Shown piece by piece: positions 23,397 through 36,724 of a stretch of DNA of 64,000 nucleotides. The DNA comes from Ehretia macrophylla (taxonomy: Eukaryota; Streptophyta; Magnoliopsida; Boraginales; Ehretiaceae). Numbering within the stretch: position 1 is the first letter of the stretch; every line of letters starts with the position of its first letter. Below the pieces are notes generated by a model. That model had not been told where the DNA came from, did not search any database, and saw only the letters and a list, made by a program, of their open reading frames with translations. Location of the stretch: positions 55,345,594 through 55,409,593 of the forward strand of contig CM075780.1 in assembly GCA_037974665.1 (NCBI GenBank), given 5' to 3'. Made by a program: the position numbers and the translations under genes.

Positions 23397-25822
23397 TTTG
23401 TATAGGAAAAACTCAGAAGATAAATATGGATTTTAGTATCTATAACATGAAATCTCTAGTCTTCCAAATCTGCTTCTAGTTGACCTTCATTTTGCAAGAT
23501 TAAGGAGTATTTTCAAATAGACTTTGATCATGCTTATTAGTTTGAGATGTAGATTCATACCCATGGCAAAAAACGTACCTAACATGCATCTAAGTTTAAT
23601 TCTCAATTTTCAAGCCTATTAGATCCGTCAGCTATAACTAAATTGGAATGGAATCATTCACTTTAGGACTATCAAAAACTTTTCAAATGGAACAAACTCA
23701 TCCCTTTATTTCTTAGTACCCTTATTAATGAATTTGAAGCATTATAAAGTTTAATCCTTCACTGAAAGCCACTACCACTATTGATGACAACAATCTCAAG
23801 AAAAAATTCATGTTCCTTTGCCCTTTGACATTAACCTCATTACTTCATTCAAAGGTTTTAGCTCATCTGCTACCTTTTCTTATTCCAAGAAGAAGAAATC
23901 CCTTTTTTAGTTTTTATTGCTAATCAAGACACTAAAAGTTAAATTGTTTTATCCTTCAACGCATTAATGAGGATGCCACTCTTTGTGCCAATACTACTAA
24001 TAGTACCTTTACACTTGAAGATGTCCAAGAAATGATACGTTAGATTCCTATCAGTCTAGGTAATCTTTTTCTTCCAGCTTCTATTTTTGTCCATTCAGGT
24101 ATACCTCATAAAGCCATATAGTACTTTGATTTTGGAGCATATAGTTTGATGACTTTTAATCCTGACTTTTTCTCCCACTCTTATTCTATTTCCAGTTCTT
24201 CTGCACTTTATTTTGCTAACACGCCTCTTGTCTTCATCTATCTCCTACATTAGATAATGTTTTAATTCTCCTATGCCTATCTATGAACTTATTTCTATTA
24301 GTCAGTTGTGTGATCAAGGTTATCATGTCTACTTCACTAATATAGAATATGTGTGTAAGATGGTCGAATAGGAAAGCTACTAGTGCCTTCTCTGTATGGC
24401 ATAATCATCTTTGGCATCTTTGCAATGACCTAGGCCCAATTATTCGCTTACAATTAATGGCTTTAGATTTTTTAATGATGGTAGCCTTGAGAGCTTAGGA
24501 ATGGTGCCCTTTCTTAGGTATGCAGTAGTTTGTTCTTGGAATTCGCTTTGGTATATATTGGGACCGTGATAACATTTTTCGCCTACGTAAATACTTTATT
24601 TTCCTAGGGTATTTTGAGGCCTCTTACAAATGCAGGCCCAATTGACTATGAGCATTGTATGTTAGGCAAACAAACTGTGTTTCCCTTTTTGTTGAGTTCT
24701 CCAACTACTTTTGGTGTATTTTAATTAATTCATCATGATGTTCGGACATGTTCTATTTTTTCCTTAAGTGGTGCTTGATATTACCTTCTTTTTTGCTATA
24801 AGTGGATTTACGTGGTTCATAATTAATTTGATATCTATGAAGTATATGTTGAATTCAGTAACATGTTCCACACTCAATCATCCAAAAATATTACAATATT
24901 TCGATATGACTTGTTGATTGAATTTTGTTTGACCGATTTCTAGATTTTCTTAGATCATAAGGCACGCTACCCCAACTATCTTGTCCTAACACTCTACAAC
25001 GAAATGGTATCATTGGGAGAAACCATCGTCATATCATTGAGACTACTCGGACTATGCTCCTTTATTCCCATTTTCCTAAGTCATTTTGAGTAGATGATGT
25101 TTCCCCTCTAGCTTATCTCATCAGTGGCACTTTCAAACCACTACTCAATAAGTCACCCTGTGAACTTCTATTTGGTGTTTATCCATCTTATACTCATTTA
25201 TGCACAATTTATGCCATTTGTTTTATTTATTGCTTACAAAGAAATGCTCTAAACTTTTTCCTAAATTAGCCATTTGTGTGTAAAAGATTTATTGCTGTTA
25301 TGGTCCTACAACAAAATGCATATACATTTCTCGTAATGTTGTCTTTTAGGAGTCTCTTACTTTTATGGATCTTCCTCGTAACAAACCTTCTTACTTGCTC
25401 ACATATGTTAACCTTTTTCATTCTACATCCATCTTTTTAGATCTGTCGTTTACTCTACTTAAACCTATCATCAGTCTCACCTATTTTTCCTACTACTTAT
25501 CCATGTGCTAACTCAACTAAGGTTTTTTTCTCGTTATCCCACTTATACATGAGTTCCTCCTACATATCCTAATAGTTATCATTGTTATGCTACTCATGTA
25601 GCAGACCTCTATGAGCCCTAGACTTATAGGGAGGTGATTTTACACCGTGAATGGTCGAAGGCAATCCAACCAAAGTTGCAAGCTTTGGAGAATACTCGTA
25701 CTTGGGAACTGATGACTTTAGGTCTTGGAATGTCTATTATTGGTTTTAGGTGGACCTAAGAAATCAAGACTTATGCATACGGTTCCATTGTGCACTATAA
25801 GGCTAGAGTACTGGTTAAGGTT
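23397..25822 (+). pseudogene. Copia M gag-end, integrase and RT start, heavily decayed
   Basis: After insert C the first 1.2 kb has only weak traces. From about 24640 the copia integrase can be followed: CMLGKQTVFPF (GAG_pre end), a LIHHDVRT segment, YEVYVEFSNMFHTQ, and further on the KPLLNKSPCELLFGVYPSY-type stretch (about 25137-25195). From about 25660 the RT start reads EWSKAIQPKLQALENTRTWEL and then YGSIVHYKARVLV before insert A at 25828. Nearly every line has a stop or frameshift. Integrase joins element DNA to the host chromosome; this copy is dead. Confidence 0.75.
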
Positions 25823-26805
25823 ATACCTGTCACGCCCCAACTCGACCCTACTTATGATCAATTAGGACACAACGGAATTTTAGCAATTTAACGTTTGTAA
25901 TATGGACAACAGGACTCTAAACCAGTCCTTGATAACATCACACAACCAACCTCAAACTTCAACAACAACTCTATCAACAATCAACACAACCAACCTCAAA
26001 CTTCAACAACAACTCCATCAACAGTCAACACAACCAAAACCATTCATTTAACGACCATACAATAACCCAACCATAAGTCATATGCCTCTGTTTCAACAAC
26101 ATACCACAAGCTATATTATACATATGCATAACATATATAAAACTAGTCTAGCAACCTATTCATATTCCAAAAGTAAGACAACTAAAATAGCATTATACTT
26201 TTCACTATTTTTATAGCGTTTTATACATTACAACACCAAAGTAAATACAATACAAATTGTTCCATATTTTAAGACAACAAAAAGAGCACTCCAGCAAAGA
26301 CATCAAGGATAAGATTTTTGCATATTGGACTCGTCCACATATTGCTCGTACTCAGTCTCTTGAGGAACGTACCCTAAATCTGGCTCGGTAACACTTGAAA
26401 GTCAGCAAAGAGGGTGAGCTTATACAACACAAAGCTCAGCGAGGGTTCAAAAGATGTTTTGGAAACATTTTCTCTTTACCACTTGGAAATCATCCTAGGT
26501 ACAATAACAATCAATAAACTTCATAAACATCAGCAATTCAATTCAAGCAACATGAATAACCATTCAGTTGAGAAAGCTCCACTAGTTGGTGTAGTTTCAT
26601 ACGCCATCACGAATTCAACCAACTTCTTATAAGACCCAATAATACATTCCGGAGGTACCTCATCTAGCTCCTCCCTCCATGGCATCTCTTCCCATGCGAG
26701 CTGGGGGTAGTACATGATAGTCATGTCGTTTTCAACCCGACAGCCCGAAGTGGCACGCACTACCATGACTCATGACAATAATAATTAACATTTCATATTC
26801 TGAGA

Positions 26806-26827
26806 AGACAACAAAGTAGGTTGTCCC
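26806..26827. repeat. Conserved LTR stem-loop, copy in A
   Basis: Arms GACAAC and GTTGTC pair perfectly around AAAGTAG. A second, weaker GACAAAGTAGG word follows at about 26920. Confidence 0.65.
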
Positions 26828-27700
26828 CCGGTACAACAACAATCATCAATCAATTAATAGTACTTCAATCAATCATAACATTAACTAAACAACTAAGACA
26901 ACCAAGTTAGATGACAAAGTAGGCCACCCAACTTAACACACATTTCAACATGCGTTCAATCCCGAGCTTACTCAATAACAATCCAAGTTTCAACTACATA
27001 AACACTACAAAGCAACTAAATACAACACTTAAGCATTTCAAAGAAAAACTACACAAACTTCTAAAATTCATATCTTACAATCTATCAATCAAAAAACCCC
27101 CAAACTTTTTCCTACTACTCATCCACACAAGCAACTACATTAACCCCCTCGGAAACCAACCAAAAGCCACCTAAAACAAGCCCAACAAGCTAAAAATGGC
27201 AATGCATACATGGCTGATTTTGCAGACTTTTGTTGTGGCATTCAAATTGAAAATTTGGCATTACAACATTACTACACAATAATTAACAAACTTATAGAAA
27301 CAACTACAACTCAATTCCAACCACTACAACAACAATTATTCAAATATAAGCCAAATAATTAATTTAAATACCCAAAAAATAAAAATACATGTTGCTACCG
27401 TTTAAAATGGCTACAAATGCATATAATTGGTCCTTATCATCTATTAAGAAATAATCTAATATCAATTTAACAAAATAGTAACTACAAATGCATCAACCAA
27501 AAATTCAACTCAACTTTAAAATAATGAACTATATTTTTCCCTCATCTTTGATCCAAAGTAATTCTAGGAATAGGTAGAATAGGTGCTCAACAAGCAATTT
27601 CAAGCTTTGAATTACTTAATTCGGCTTTGAAATGCAAAATCTCGGAGAAAAATGCTTTGAAAACCTAACTAAAAATATTTCTTCATTCTCCCTCAAGGTG

Positions 27701-30700
27701 TGTCACGCCCCCAACCAGACCTATAGAGGTTAGACGAGGGTGTGATCTAAGCATTAACGTTCTTTTATGACTATAACTGATTAACGAAGAATAAGCTTAT
27801 CCGTTAGACTAGAACTCCAAAATTTTTTCGAAAAACCGGCAGCATAACGGCTGTAATTGGCTCTTTAGTTTGACCTAATTTTTTAAACGCCTTAAAACTT
27901 CCAATCTCAAATTTGATTCCAACTATGATTACTATTTATCACCAATTGAAATGCCTACTAGTTATCTCGAAGTGTCGTTTGATTAACAACCTAGCATGAT
28001 AACTATGTCTTGTTTGTTTGTCAATCTTTGTTACAAAAGTACCTGTTGATCTTAGCTTACCAATGAGTACCTGCTTAAGATTGGATAGATTCATTTTACT
28101 TAACCCTTTACCTAATACTTCATAAGCCTATGATAGCTACTAAACCAAAGTAGCGATAGCAAAATGGCTAGAAGAGTGTCTATCTAGTTATGATCAGTAC
28201 AAACCAAAATTTGACCCCAAATTACAACGGGGGTCATTTACAATAGCAATGACAAACAACAAAAGAGATGATCTTCAAACAACATATCGTTCACAAAACA
28301 GCCACAACCACGTAAGGCACGTAGGGCATGCAATCACTCCAAGGAGTCATCAATAGGCACGTTATCCTCAGGTACCTGTTCCTGATCTTCTTCACCTGAG
28401 ATGATAAAAGAGAGTGAGTCCTTATGAACTCAATGAAGGGAAACGAGAAATAAGTTTTGAAACTCTTTTTCTGGTTCAACTTATGAAAAACCCTTTTTAA
28501 AAGCATGACATATAACACAAGTAAGTTCATAATGTAATATAAAAGTAAAGGAACACAATTACCCGTCTTTCCTCCCCGAGGTCCTCTAGAAACCAAGCGA
28601 GAGTACTTATACACATAGTGAAAAGGATACGGTGAGCTTTTGCTCTCAATTCATTTCCAGTTTCAGTTGTTGCGGCCGACTTCAAATCATCCACTTATCA
28701 CGCCAAATGGGTGTACTCCAGATGTAACCCGAAATCCTACGACCCAACTCTCCGAGGAAGTATAGCCCCCAAACGAGAAAAGGGAATTGGACAATGGTAG
28801 TCACGGTTGCACCGGCAAGCCCGATGCCGCCTGGTATGCGTGAAACGCTACCACGCCAGAATGAAAGGTTACAACCTTGAATGCAATGCACATTTATAAC
28901 ATTTAACATATCAAATTAGGAGGACAACAAAGTAGGTTTCCTCCGAGCAGTTATAAGATCGCACGTTGGCAAGTAAACACACGAGGCATACTTTGATATT
29001 TAATTTCACTTGTAATACACATGGAGTTATACGAATATTAAACAGACAGCCATGTAACACATGTAAATCAAGTCATATAACTCATTTCGAGGTTCACGTA
29101 ATCAAGTAATAAGTTTATGCAAGCATGCAACGACGTCTACATAGGACCGAGTGCAAGAAAAGTCTTCTTATCAACATGTAATCATTGGGAATCACATTTC
29201 AAGCATACTTAACATTTATTAGGTAGCCCACTAATCACACAATTAGACACAATAACCATAGGATCAACACTTAGTGAGTTTTCATAGTCAATAGGGTTTC
29301 AATTCATGCTTACACGTGCGATTAAGCAACAAGTTGTCACGTAATTAAACCTAAGCCATGCATCGATTAATTAAAACATCCTCAATCATCCAAAACAGTC
29401 CACACAACATCCAAGTGCCACAATCCCAAGCATTCAATACCACAAGAGAAGTTACAATAATTTTCAAAGCATACCACTAGATAAAAACCTCACTACAATG
29501 GTCTGTTTTCCCACAATCATTTAGACAAGCAAACAATCTCCAATTCCAGTGAAAAAATTTCAAATTAAAGCTTAATGAGTGATCTAAATCCAAAAACAAA
29601 CCTCGCATCATTTGGAGTTCGGATTCAAGAGTTATAGCTAAAACCGTGAGACTACGCAAAATTGTCCAGATTCGTACATATTTCAATACTTGCCACTTTT
29701 GAGGGTCTTAGGGTCAGATTTAGCTTTAGACTATTTCTGAAAAAAATGTCTAGAACTGAAAAATATAATAACCTACCATATCATTTACTAGGTCAAAACT
29801 ATTTCATTCTACAAGAACAGTGAATTGCCAAAAACCTGCTCCATTTTCCCAGAATTTCCAGATTTAGACACCCTTCAATGTATTGCCATTTTGGAGACCC
29901 TAGAGTCAAAATTGGCCTTGGCCTATTTCTACAAAAAATGCTCAGAACTGGTAAAACCAGTCTCCTACCAATTTTCATGCTTTTCAACATCATTTACCAG
30001 GCTAAATTCACTTCACTCTAACAAGTTAGAAATCTGCCATTTTTCGCGATTTTACCTATCTCCATGTTCTAGCTAAATATCTTGCCATGCATGGTTACAA
30101 AAGCTCATGTACACACATATACCACAAGTACAAAGGTAAAAATAGACATATGAAGACATGCATCTGGTTTTTGAAAGCTTTTAAAAAGGATTAACCCTCA
30201 CCTTAGCCTATTGACAACAAATGATGCTCAAAACTCTTGAAGATGCACAAATGGTCTTCTCTCCTCATTTGGCCGAGAGATATTGCTTGATTTCCTTAAT
30301 TCCTAGCTGAGTTACCATGTCCCTAGTATGTGCATGTGGTTAGAACAAAAGGGAGATGAAAGAAAAGCTATCAAATATACCTAGGGCCGAAATGAGTGTT
30401 CTATGAGCTTGCATGCAAATCTCCTTGCTTCTTGCTAGCTTGGTCGAGTTCCTTAGAGTCTTGAATGTCTAGGAGAGTCTTAGAATAAGAGTTCAAGCTA
30501 TGGAGACTAAGGTTGCAGCCAAGGCCGAGAGAGAGAGAGTGTGTAAATGAGAAAATGAGAAGTTTGAAAAGAATGGAGTGTTGGTGTGAGCATGTGTCGG
30601 CCTTGAGCTTCTAAAATTTCTGATTTTGTGTCATCTAAAGCATGTTTTGAATTGTCTTAGCATGGGCATTGAGTGGGTCGAGAATGTGGAGCATGGTGTT

Positions 30701-31255
30701 GGATAAAATAATGCTTGTTTTTCATGTTTTTTTTGCATTGTGTCATAGAATGTCTAAACTTGAATTTTGAAATTGCAAAGCGTGTCAAAAGCTCTTCACA
30801 TGGTCGGCCAAGGCAAAGCTCAAATCTGAATTTTTGTCTTGTTTTGAGCTTATTTTATTGTGTGCTTGGGATATACAAAAGAATAAAGAATAAAGAATAA
30901 GAATGTTTATCTTTTGGTGAAATTTTGTCTTCTAGTGCATTGACTTAGCATTTTAATATTAGTTTGTGGAATTTGTAGGATTAATTGATAATCTAGTGCT
31001 TCATGTAAGATGCTTTCTTGATTAGCGTGCGGACACGCTTTCCTAGATTTAGAGCACGCATTACGAGGTAAAACACGAACTACAAGACGAATGCATATTT
31101 TTCAAGTAAATGTACGCAACTCTAAATGAATGCACGTAATTCGATACAAGGCACATAAAACGAGACACGATTCTTGAACCTAGGTCAAGGCACGCAATTC
31201 TAGGTTAGGGCACACGAAACGACATATCGCACGCAAATCAAGGTCGGGCCTCACA
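27701..31255 (-). mobile_element. Solo LTR B inside A
   Basis: Starts TGTCACGCCCCCAACC and ends CGGGCCTCACA. AGGTG stands on both sides (27696-27700 and 31256-31260), an exact 5-bp duplication. Length 3555 bp, no recognisable protein. It carries AACTCAATGAAGGG (about 28428), GGCAAGCCCGATGCCGCC at 28814-28831 and the stem-loop at 28919-28944. Its end GGGCCTCACA is identical to the end of the HI LTR, which suggests related families and the same minus orientation. Confidence 0.85.
28919..28944. repeat. Conserved LTR stem-loop, copy in B
   Basis: Arms GGAGGA and TCCTCC enclose CAACAAAGTAGGTT. Arm bases differ from copies A and C while pairing is kept. Confidence 0.6.
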
Positions 31256-32161
31256 AGGTGAACGACCACTAGGTGAGAAATGAGTGGGTTTTGAACTTAT
31301 TTTTCTGATTTATGAGTATATTATGCATATATATAAGCTTAGTCAACAAAATAATCAAAAGTCGAAGTTGTCAACCTTGTGTTTTTAGTTATTTTTAGCC
31401 TACAATACATATATATACTAAATCTAACTTGTATACTATATTTAGTAGTCTAAAATTAGTTGAAAACATTTTATATAAGCATGCATATACATACATCCAA
31501 GCTATAAAACCCGATTTTGCAAAAGAAGTTGAAAAGTCACATTATTTGTTTTACAATTGTGTTTTAAATGCACAACCAATATATAATCACTTAATCACAT
31601 ATAAATTCATATATATCATTTATAATATATACTATGTCAACAAAAATCAACGTAAGAATCAAATTCAACAAAAATCACGATTTGGGTAAAAAATGTTACT
31701 TTGTTACCCGAAAAGTCTCTTTCAAATTCCTAATTTATTTCAGAAATAATTTTTAGTAAATCACGGGTCTTTTAATAATGGAGGACTAGTTTTTAAAATA
31801 TTTAAAAGGTTAGTTTCAAAAAATTTATTGGAAAGGTCCTCAAATGCTATTAAAATGCACTTTAAATGAAAATTTCACCAAAAATCTTTACAAAAATTTT
31901 ATGAATGCACATATATCATGTAATAGGAGTAGTATTTACAAATAAACCTAGTTTGGTCAAAGAAGATGAAAGGTTAAAAGTCAAAGAAGACCAAAAGTCA
32001 ACATTTTTCAAAAGTCAAATGAAATTCAAATGAAACTGAAATGCACATTTAGCTTAGTATTTTTGTGTAATTCATACATATGCACGTATATGAGTTCAAA
32101 TAATATATATAAATAAGTGAAAACATGTAATTGCAAATAAGAAAAAATTTGGGGTCTCACA

Positions 32162-32295
32162 ATACCTACGAGTATAGTCTCGATTATGAAGAAATATTTT
32201 CTCCAATTTCTTGCTGCTTTCCGACATTAGTATATACATCAGATGGATGCGAAAATGTCTTTCTTAATGGTGATTTTTATGGGAAAGTTTATACG
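32162..32295 (+). pseudogene. Copia M reverse transcriptase, middle part 1
   Basis: Directly after LTR A the plus strand reads EYSLDYEEIFSP and, in the next segment, a CENVFLNGDFYGKVYT stretch, the copia RT motif usually written DVKNAFLNGDL..EVYM. It stops at insert D near 32296. Confidence 0.75.
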
Positions 32296-33905
32296 TGTTG
32301 ACCTTATGCCTAAATGCATGATTTTGATCATAATAAATCTTGATTCTTTGGTTGTATCAAGTGTGATTGAATTAATATGTTTATATATTTAAATCCACCC
32401 TTGTTTGAATTTTATGGATTACATTGTATCTATTTTTTTATGAGTCAAAATAGTTTTAAATGCTTGGTGTTAGATGAGTATCTTGAAGAAGATTGTCTTG
32501 ATCAAAAGTGAAGATGTAAAGATTGAAGAATGTAATTATCAAGTTCACCACAATCACGAAGTCTTGAAGCATTGATGAAGTAAAGTCTTTAAAGATCAAG
32601 ATTTGAAGGTATGATGATAAAGTGGTGACATAAAGATGCAGACGTGGCAACATAAGGGGTAATAGATTTAAATTATTATTTGCCTTAGACATATGCATTT
32701 GTGGTTAAAGCTCTTGGTGATCTTTTAAAATATTTTTTAAATATGTTCTCGGGAGGTTTTGAAAAGGTTTTAAAAATGTTAAATCGTCTAAAATATATAT
32801 TTTGGAGAATTGTTCTTAAAAGGTTAAAATGTTTTATCTTCAAAAGATTAAAATTTCGGTTGAGAATTTGTTTTAAACTTTTGAATTGCAAAAATTAGTT
32901 TTAATCTTTTAAAGAAGTGTTCTTAAGGTGTATAAATTTTTTTTTATCTTGAAAAGACTTGATTACAAAATGGTCTAGACAAATTTCTACATAAATTTGA
33001 ATATCCGGGTGAGTGTAATCATTGATTTGGGTGACCGGACTAATCGATCGGACCTTTAAGCGAGTAGAGTTATTGATTTGGGCGATCAACCCTGGAGAGT
33101 TACTCGGCTAGACTAGTCAACTGAATGACGCTATTAGATTTTAAAAACTAGTCTTTTTATATCCATTGATTGTGCTATTTAAAATCACAATCGGCCCTAC
33201 CTTTCAAAAAGACCTCTTCCACACAATTTCTATTGACTCCAAGATAATATTTTTTATTTAATCAATCAATTTATAATCTTGAGTTTACATTTGTATATCG
33301 ATTGAGCATTCAAGAGATTTGATTTGTATTATCTACTCATTGAGGGGTTATGTTTGTATGTATCTTTTTATCCTCAATCTTTGTGATATTTTACACTTTT
33401 GGGCTCTAGATTAGGATAGAGAGAATCCTTGTAAAGAAAAGAGTGTAAAAAAATCTTTTGTGGACTCAAAGGGTAGATGTTGTAGGTTGGAAGTCTCACC
33501 TACATTTGAAGAGGCTATGACTGATCTCTTGTGGACTCAAGGAATTGTTGTAGTGGGTTCTTACCTTCACCTACATTTGAAGAAGCTTGTGTTTCTCTTG
33601 TGGACTAAAAAAATGTTGTAAATTGGTTTGTGCTTCACCAACATTTGAAGAAGCATCATAATGGAACTTCTGTGAAATCCTAAGGGAAGAAGACTTTAGG
33701 TGGTGGATGTAGGCTTACCAAACCACTTGACAATTGTTGCGTATAATCTTTCTAACTCTACTTTTATATATATTGCATATCTTGTGTTTGATATATTGTC
33801 AATTACTATTATATGTCTTGCACACAAAGTGTTTGATAAATTACCTAAGTGACTAATGGAGTTGAATTGCATAATTTTTAAAGTAATGATTTATTTCCTT
33901 AATCC
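32296..33905. mobile_element. Insert D: LTR-like sequence splitting the copia RT
   Basis: Starts TGTTGACCTTATGCC in the middle of the RT reading, which resumes near 33915 (PQPYGFS, then ALYGLK). It has no clear ORF. A roughly 75-bp unit with GTGGACTCAA and CACCTACATTTGAAGA is repeated three times at about 33465-33660. The 3' part (TGTTTGATAAATTACCTAAG, then AAGTCAACCCCTCTTAG) resembles ends of Maximus/SIRE-type copia LTRs as I remember them. I find no clean target duplication, so the right end is approximate. Confidence 0.45.
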
Positions 33906-34599
33906 TAAGTCAACCCCTCTTAGAATTATTTGCCCCAACCATATGGATTTTCCACTTGGTTTCTTTGCATTATCCTGGACAGGTTTTCCATCTTTGATGC
34001 GCCTTGTATGGTCTCAAGTTGGTATCACGTGCTTGGTTTGAGAAGTTTTAGTCCACCATTCATACATTTGGCTTTTTATCACAATGATTATGACTCCGAC
34101 TTTTTATTGGACATGGTATTCATGGTGTTGTGTTTCTTCTTTAGGTGGGTGATATGATTTTCAAAGGTAGTTATTTCTATAGAATTTAGGATGCCAAGGC
34201 CTTTTTGTCACATTTTTTGAAATGAAGAATCTTGGTGCATTATCATATTTTTTGGGTATTAATTAATCCTAGTTCTTACAACTATGTTCCCACTCATTGT
34301 AAATAGTCTATAATATTATGTCTCTCTCCATTTCTTCCATGTCTCTCTAATAGAAAAGTTCATGACAGTGCTTTTATACTTAATGTCAAGCTTCCCCTAT
34401 TAATGGTACCTATCTTCCAAATCTTATTTGGTAGCATCAGCTGATTGGTGTGCTCACTTAATTGACAATTAGTCGACTTGATATTGCTCATGTTGTTCAC
34501 ATTGTTTCTCAGTTTATAGCATCCCCATGCACCATGCACTACTCTATGGTTCTTTGGATTATTCACTATCTTTGCGACATACTTCATTACGCTTATTAC
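33906..34599 (+). pseudogene. Copia M reverse transcriptase, part 2
   Basis: Reads ALYGLKLVSRAWFEKF at about 34000-34050, the copia hallmark normally ALYGLKQAPRAWFEKF, then FEMKNLGALSYFLGI (about 34218-34262) and, in a later frame, a VHIVSQFIASPCTMHYS segment (about 34490-34545). Several stops and frame changes occur, and the YVDD region cannot be made out. Interrupted at 34600 by solo LTR E. Confidence 0.75.
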
Positions 34600-36203
34600 T
34601 GATAAGTCCTTAATTATTGGTGTAAAACCCTTCTTTTTGCATGCATGTAGTGTACTTGAATTGGTGAACATTTGGTCATTCTTGCTATATTCTTATGTAA
34701 TATGGTTTCAAAGCAATAAAGAAGAAATTTGAATTTAAAAAAGGCAAAACCAAGTGGAAATGGTTAAATAAAACACAATAGGTGATGAAAATCAGAAAGC
34801 CAACATGCATATATGCTTAGCTGATTAAAAAATCATAATCATGATATTCTTCTCATCAATATAGTTCCAATGCAATAAACTGCATCAAAATCAAGCATCG
34901 GACGTCCCCAAAATCGCCATCGAAAGTTTACTATGTTAAAATCAAGGTCCGGTTGATCAAGACTTATGCATGATCTATCAAGCCATTAATAGAGACAAAA
35001 ATAGGTTTCAATCGATCAGATCACAATGAAGAGAATTAAAGGAAGGGTGATATCGATCGGGGTAATAATTGAACCAACTAAGGGGCTATTTTCTATGCGG
35101 TTTTTGTGTTATTTGAGGATTTTATACCTCAAACATGGGACTTTTGAAAAATTCTCAATCCTAAAGACTAAAGAAAGGCAAAGAGGAACCAAAAGAAGAG
35201 GAAGAACAAGAGATTAAATGAATATCAACCTAAAAGGATATCCAACAGCCACTATCACCATCTCTTCCACCAATCAACACACGAGTTTTCTCGATCTCTC
35301 TTTTAGTTTATTGATTTTATTTGGTCTTAACTTGTGTTAATCACATTAAACTCAAAACTTGTGTTCATCATAAAACCCAAGATTTGCAGTGGTAGATAGC
35401 AAGTCTTCTTGAACTTATTTTTGATTTGGAATTTTATTTTATAAATTTATACTTAGATTTCTCTCATAATTTCTTGGTTGATCACGTATATTCTTGTTAG
35501 TTGTAGTTTTGTCTTTCAAGAAATTATATATTTCTACTGTTAAATCTTGTGAATTTTGGAGTATAAATTTAGAATTATTTAGGATTTAATTAATAATTAT
35601 TTTATAATTGAAATAGGTGATGCTCTAAAGATAATTTATCCATTTTGATCTCAATTAAAGATTAAAGATTAATTGGTTAAGATAAGTTAAAAACAATTTA
35701 TGCTATAGAAATAGGTTATGCTCCAATACCCTTAACTAACTAATCCTATTACAAATTGGTTAAGATAAGTGAACGATAATTTATGCCCTAGAGATAGGGT
35801 ATGTTTCAATACCCTTAACTAATTAATCCTATAAGATTAGATCTTGAAGGCTAAACAATTCATGCATGCTTGATAATCCCAGACATATAAACATAAGGTA
35901 GAGTAATTAAAGGTAGCTATCAACCCAAATCCCATTCTTCCCATAACATCTCCCAAACCTTGATTTATGTTTAGTCAAATCATAAGTCATTAGACAATTT
36001 TAATTTTTTGAATTAATTAGTTTAATTGAGTTTCAATTAATTCCAAATATTTACTAGTCTCTGAATTTTTTATCTGGTAATCCTAGTTCGCTGAGGACAA
36101 CCCTCGAATAGTCATTTTGTATGGTTAAAGTGGAATTTTATTTTTACTATTGTTGTTTTACTTTTACATCTTATTATTGATTATACGTACAACAACGCGA
36201 TCA
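34600..36203 (+). mobile_element. Solo LTR E, Athila-like
   Basis: Starts TGATAAGTCCTTAATTATTG, like the LTR of element K at 47940 (TGATAAGTCCTTAATAATGG). Similarity continues through TGTGTTAATCACATTAAACT, the GGTTATGCTCCAATACCCTTAACTAA-type segment and the 3' end. ATTAC at 34595-34599 and ACTAC at 36204-36208 would be a target duplication with one transition. The end GATCA fits a CA terminus. No coding sequence is recognised. A single copy without an internal region indicates a solo LTR. Confidence 0.7.
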
Positions 36204-36717
36204 ACTACTCTCCTCTCTCTCGTCCCTACTTTCTCTACCTACTGTGATGTTGATTGGCTAGGGATGTCATAAATTGCAAGTCCACGAGTGGTTTCCTTGT
36301 TTTTCATTACGATTAAGTGATTTCATGGAAAAGCAAGAAATAGAGTGTCATTTAATTTCTTGCTTTAGTGTTGAATATGAATACCGTGCACTTGTCAACA
36401 CTACCTCTAAGACCGAATGGCTTCATCACCTTCTTATGAACATGGTGTCTCGCAGTCACAACGTACTACTCTCTTTTATGACAATAAAAATGACTTCCAT
36501 ATTCCATATAACAATGTGTATCACGAGCGCTTCAAACGCGTTGAGCTTGATTTTGTCATCTCGTACGTCATCATTAGAAGAATGATACCATTGCTCTTCC
36601 TCATAACTCTAGCAAATTACCACTTGCTAATCTCTTGTCAAAATCTCACACTACAGCTTGTTTTACCTCTCTTATTTCAAGAGTTTAGTTACTAGCATTG
36701 TCGGCACTTAAAGTTTT
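36204..36717 (+). pseudogene. Copia M RNase H (C-terminal pol)
   Basis: Resumes with a CDVDWLG segment (about 36245), CKSTSGFLVF (about 36278), VISWKSKK, then EYRALVNTTSKTEWLHHLL (about 36382-36438) and YHERFKRVELDFV (about 36513-36555). This is the Ty1/copia RNase H order and ends the polyprotein. Frameshifts occur near 36300-36420. A weak polypurine-like stretch AAAGTTTTTGTAGAGC comes just before the 3' LTR. Confidence 0.85.
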
Positions 36718-36724
36718 TGTAGAG

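Larger units (their letters stand above)
25828..32161 (-). mobile_element. Solo LTR A, with solo LTR B inside it
   Basis: Starts TGTCACGCCCC and ends GGGGTCTCACA. The five bases ATACC occur on both sides (25823-25827 and 32162-32166), and the copia RT reading resumes exactly after the second copy (QEYSLDYEEIFSP). Without B, A is about 2.8 kb and holds no recognisable protein. It carries CTCAGCGAGGG (about 26433) and the conserved stem-loop at 26806-26827. A single long LTR flanked by a duplication is the usual product of LTR-LTR recombination. The parental family is not identified; the terminal words look like gypsy LTRs. Minus orientation is inferred from HI. Confidence 0.85.

Noticed and set aside
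26530-26766. 78-codon minus ORF in solo LTR A
   Set aside because: Lies within a non-coding LTR, has no family resemblance and is not kept in B, C or HI.
33465-33660. Triplicated ~75-bp units considered as a satellite or array system
   Set aside because: Only three diverged units inside an LTR-like insert; local tandem duplication is enough.
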